64,000 nt of DNA from contig NZ_CP108513.1 of assembly GCF_035989285.1 (NCBI RefSeq), positions 2,790,001 through 2,854,000 of the forward strand, in the 5' to 3' direction. This document shows positions 62,066 to 64,000 of the stretch, in pieces. Every line of letters starts with the position of its first letter. Within the stretch, counting starts at the first letter, position 1. A program made the position numbers and the translations under genes. The notes below the pieces were generated by a model, which was given only the letters and a program-made list of their open reading frames with translations, did no database searches and was not told the DNA's origin. The stretch is from Streptomyces sp. NBC_01235 (GTDB lineage Bacteria; Actinomycetota; Actinomycetes; Streptomycetales; Streptomycetaceae).

Positions 62066-62608
62066 ATGTCCGCACGCCGCAAGGCCGCAGCCGTCGCCGC
62101 CCTCGGTCCGGTCCCGCCGGCCCCGGCCACGCCGTGCACCGCGCCGGCGGCCGCGCACGGGTCGATGGGCGATCCGGTCAGCCGGGTGTCGCAGTGCTGT
62201 GCGGAGGGTCCGGAGAGCCCGAGGCCGGACGCCTGCAGGGCGGCGGTCGCGGCGGGCGGGACGCAGGCGCCGTACGACCGGAACGGCGTCCGCACCGGCG
62301 ACGCCGACGGACGCCTCCGGGAGCTGATCCCGGACGGCAGGCTGTGCAGCGCGGACAACGAGGAGTTCAAGGGCCTGGACCTGGCCCGCGCCGACCGGGC
62401 GGCGACGGGCGTCGACAGCGGCTCGTGCACCTTCGGGTACCGCGTGACCGCCCCGCACAAGGTCACCTTCAAGGTCTGCCTCACCAAGGCCGGTTACGAC
62501 CCGGTCGCGCAGGGCGTCTCCACATTCTCCGGGACTCTGCCCGAGCGGTCCGGCAGACAACTGCCGTATGCGATCCGGCAGCGCTCGGACAGCCACTCCG
62601 GGGCCTGA
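62066..62608 (+). pseudogene. Decayed AA10 lytic polysaccharide monooxygenase (chitin-binding type)
   Basis: 180 residues. Homology to chitin-binding AA10 proteins is clear: HGSMGDPVSRVSQC, DACRAAVAAGGTQ, ELIPDGRLCSA, FKGLDLARAD, YRVTAPHKVTFK and FSGTLPERSG. The histidine-brace pair would be His31 and His131. After YDPV (146) about 40 residues are missing, and the frame stops after QRSDS, losing the YSCSDV end. Several expected Trp are Arg (72, 111, 171), expected aromatics are Cys (45, 121, 138), and Leu are Pro (69, 167). The signal core (LGPVPPAPATP) is broken by Pro. A good ribosome site GAGGAG remains. I judge it inactive. Confidence 0.7.
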
Positions 62609-62652
62609 CCGGCGGCTCAGGCCGGACAGGCCCCGGCGGGCCGACCCGCGGG

Positions 62653-63522
62653 TCAGCTCAGGGCGGACGCGCAGGTGGTGGGGGTGGCGTGGGCCGGGTC
62701 GAGCGCGTTGGCCACCTCGTGGAAGGCGATCCGGTCGAACAGCCCGATCGCCACGTGCTCGGAGAGGTCCAGCGGGCACAGGTCCTGGAGCAGGACGTTG
62801 CGCACGTCGGATCCGCTGAGGTACTGGGTGCGCCACGGCGTGACCACCTCGTCGTACTTGGTGGCGATGACCGTGTAGTGGACGCCGACGACGGTGTCGC
62901 CGCCCGCGTTGAGCCCGGTGAGGAAGTCCGACCCGACGATCTGGTCGGCGAGGCCGGGGGTGGCGGCCGAGAGCAGGTCCTCGGCGCCCGGGAAGTAGGG
63001 CAACAGGTTGGTGAGTCCGCCGAGTGTGGTGCCGTGGTTGCTGGGGGCGAGGCCGACGAGCGCGTTCACCTTGGCGGCTCCGCCGAGGAACTTCAGGTAG
63101 TGGCGGGGCATCATGCCGCCCTGCGAGTGACCGACGAGGTCGGCCTTGGCGGCGCCGGTCGCGGCGAGCACCTTGTCGACGAAGGCGGAGAGCTGCCCGG
63201 CCGACTTGCCGATGGGGCCGAGGCCGTGGAAGAGGGGGACGCCCGGCAGTTGGCCGTAGTCGAGAGAGAAGACGCAGTAGCCGCGGACCTCGAGGTAGGG
63301 GGCGAGGCCGAGCCAGTTGTCGATCGAGTTCCCGAGGGTGCCGTGGACCAGGACGACGGGGCGGGGATGGGCGGCGGAGGGCTTGCAGTCGTAGTCGTTC
63401 CAGCCACTCGACGAGGTCGCGGCGGCGGAGGAGGCGTGGGCGGCGGTGGCGGGGACGGTGGCGGCCGCGGCGGCCAGCAGCAGTGCGGCGAGCGGTCTGA
63501 GCACGCGCTTCCAGGGCAGCAT
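62653..63522 (-). CDS. Secreted triacylglycerol lipase/esterase
   Basis: 289 residues. The signal peptide is PLAALLLAAAAATVPATAAH with cleavage near AHA. The fold opens with PVVLVHGTLGNSIDNWLGLA (oxyanion HG). The nucleophile is Ser133 in ADLVGHSQGGMMPRHYLKFL. Two Cys late (LCPLDL, TTCASA) and one early (DCKPS) likely form disulfides, and a catalytic His fits AFHEVANALD. The family resembles Streptomyces and propionibacterial lipases. AAGGAG precedes ATG 63522. It is convergent with the AA10 remnant. Confidence 0.92.
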   Translation of the reverse strand: MLPWKRVLRPLAALLLAAAAATVPATAAHASSAAATSSSGWNDYDCKPSAAHPRPVVLVHGTLGNSIDNWLGLAPYLEVRGYCVFSLDYGQLPGVPLFHGLGPIGKSAGQLSAFVDKVLAATGAAKADLVGHSQGGMMPRHYLKFLGGAAKVNALVGLAPSNHGTTLGGLTNLLPYFPGAEDLLSAATPGLADQIVGSDFLTGLNAGGDTVVGVHYTVIATKYDEVVTPWRTQYLSGSDVRNVLLQDLCPLDLSEHVAIGLFDRIAFHEVANALDPAHATPTTCASALS

Positions 63523-63663
63523 CGTGTGATCTCCTTGCGGCTCAAGGGAGGTGCGATGGCCTTACGCCCTGTGATCCGGATCACGAGGATGCTGTTCACT
63601 CGTCAAGTTACGGTTGAGTAGCTGAAGTGTGAAGTTACGCGTCAGTAAAAACTTCCAGTGGTA

Positions 63664-63690
63664 GTCAGCGGCGACACCGAGGCCGCTGAC
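63664..63690 (-). terminator. Terminator of the MarR gene
   Basis: GTCAGCGGC (63664-63672) and GCCGCTGAC (63682-63690) form a perfect 9-base stem with a 9-base loop, seven bases after the MarR stop on the minus strand. A short T run follows about 13 bases beyond on that strand. Confidence 0.65.
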
Positions 63691-63696
63691 ATTCCG

Positions 63697-64000
63697 TCAC
63701 CAGGTGGGCCTGATGGGACCGTAGGGGGCAATGCGCCCCAATTGGTCGCACAACACGCGAACTCCACCCTCGCCGAGCACATCGACCCACGGCCGCACCG
63801 CCTCGGCGGCAGCCTCCTCCGCCGCGCGGGTGCACTCCCAGCCGCGCTCGGTGAGCACGATCAGCCGGGCCCGCGCGTCGTGGGGATGCGCCCGCCGCTC
63901 GACGTACCCCTTCCGCACGATCTCCTCCACGAGCTGACTGGCCGCCTGTTTGGTGACCCCGAGATGGGCGGCGAGGTCGGTGACCGTCGCCCCGCCCGGG
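63697..64000 (-). CDS. MarR family regulator (5' end outside window)
   Basis: About 101 residues are visible, open to the right edge. VTDLAAHLGVTKQAASQLVE is the recognition helix, and EIVRKGYVERRAHPHDARAR then LIVLTERG is the wing. The C-terminal helix is WVDVLGEGGVRVLCDQLGRI. The N-terminal dimer helices and start lie beyond base 64000. Its ligand and targets are unknown. It is separated from the lipase gene by about 170 bases including a terminator. Confidence 0.88.
   Translation of the reverse strand, partial: PGGATVTDLAAHLGVTKQAASQLVEEIVRKGYVERRAHPHDARARLIVLTERGWECTRAAEEAAAEAVRPWVDVLGEGGVRVLCDQLGRIAPYGPIRPTW

Overview
The window is very GC-rich DNA with the codon use, gene families and intergenic style of a Streptomyces chromosome. 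Indicators are SoxR, LAxT-type sorted surface proteins with a class F sortase, ECF sigma/RskA pairs, UTRA-type GntR and many TetR regulators, a secreted GDSL esterase, and GTGA/ATGA/TTGA start-stop overlaps. From memory, the right half (homogentisate dioxygenase, then Ser/Thr kinase, GDSL esterase, AA10 chitin-binding protein, secreted lipase) resembles the order around hmgA of S. coelicolor; no alignment was run. No rRNA, tRNA or CRISPR array was seen.

Layout. 1-11.3 kb: two large exported proteins on the minus strand, a three-LamG protein and an RHS/YD-repeat protein ending in a Hint domain. The second runs off the left edge before its toxin tip. 11.4-13.3 kb: an SDR, an internally deleted acyl-CoA ligase and a TetR regulator form one operon with a palindromic operator. 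13.4-20.6 kb: an alpha/beta hydrolase, an exported penicillin-acylase-family enzyme, two unknown proteins and an RNA ligase of the Deinococcus DRB0094 type. 20.6-30.5 kb: SoxR; lipid and CoA genes (MaoC, acyl-CoA dehydrogenase) with TetR regulators; EamA and MHS-type transporters; an alcohol plus aldehyde dehydrogenase operon. 30.6-38.6 kb: a sortase with its surface protein, an MFS pump, a CitMHS citrate transporter, a molybdopterin oxidoreductase with its TetR, and a lipoprotein.

38.8-43.5 kb: hmgA, a GntR regulator, an orphan type ISP restriction C-terminal domain, a 219 bp MITE that carries that gene's stop codon, and a family III CoA transferase. 43.6-50.8 kb: a SigK-RskA sigma/anti-sigma pair divergent from a DUF4331 protein, then TPR and NicO-type metal transporter genes. 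Both divergent promoters carry SigK-like boxes. 50.8-64 kb: Ser/Thr kinase, GDSL esterase, a coupled GT2-GT2-polysaccharide deacetylase operon, a DUF5925 AAA protein, DUF72, GntR, acetyltransferases, DUF402, a methyltransferase, a 44-residue protein, a decayed AA10 oxygenase gene, a lipase and a truncated MarR gene.

Themes. CoA-linked catabolism under TetR control recurs; three near-identical 16 bp palindromes lie in front of an SDR, an MHS transporter and a molybdo-enzyme. Three genes appear damaged or shaped by rearrangement: the acyl-CoA ligase (in-frame internal deletion), the AA10 gene (internal loss plus apparent AT-to-GC drift), and the type ISP gene (ended by a MITE). The most system-like candidate is the SigK/RskA-DUF4331-TPR-NicO block.
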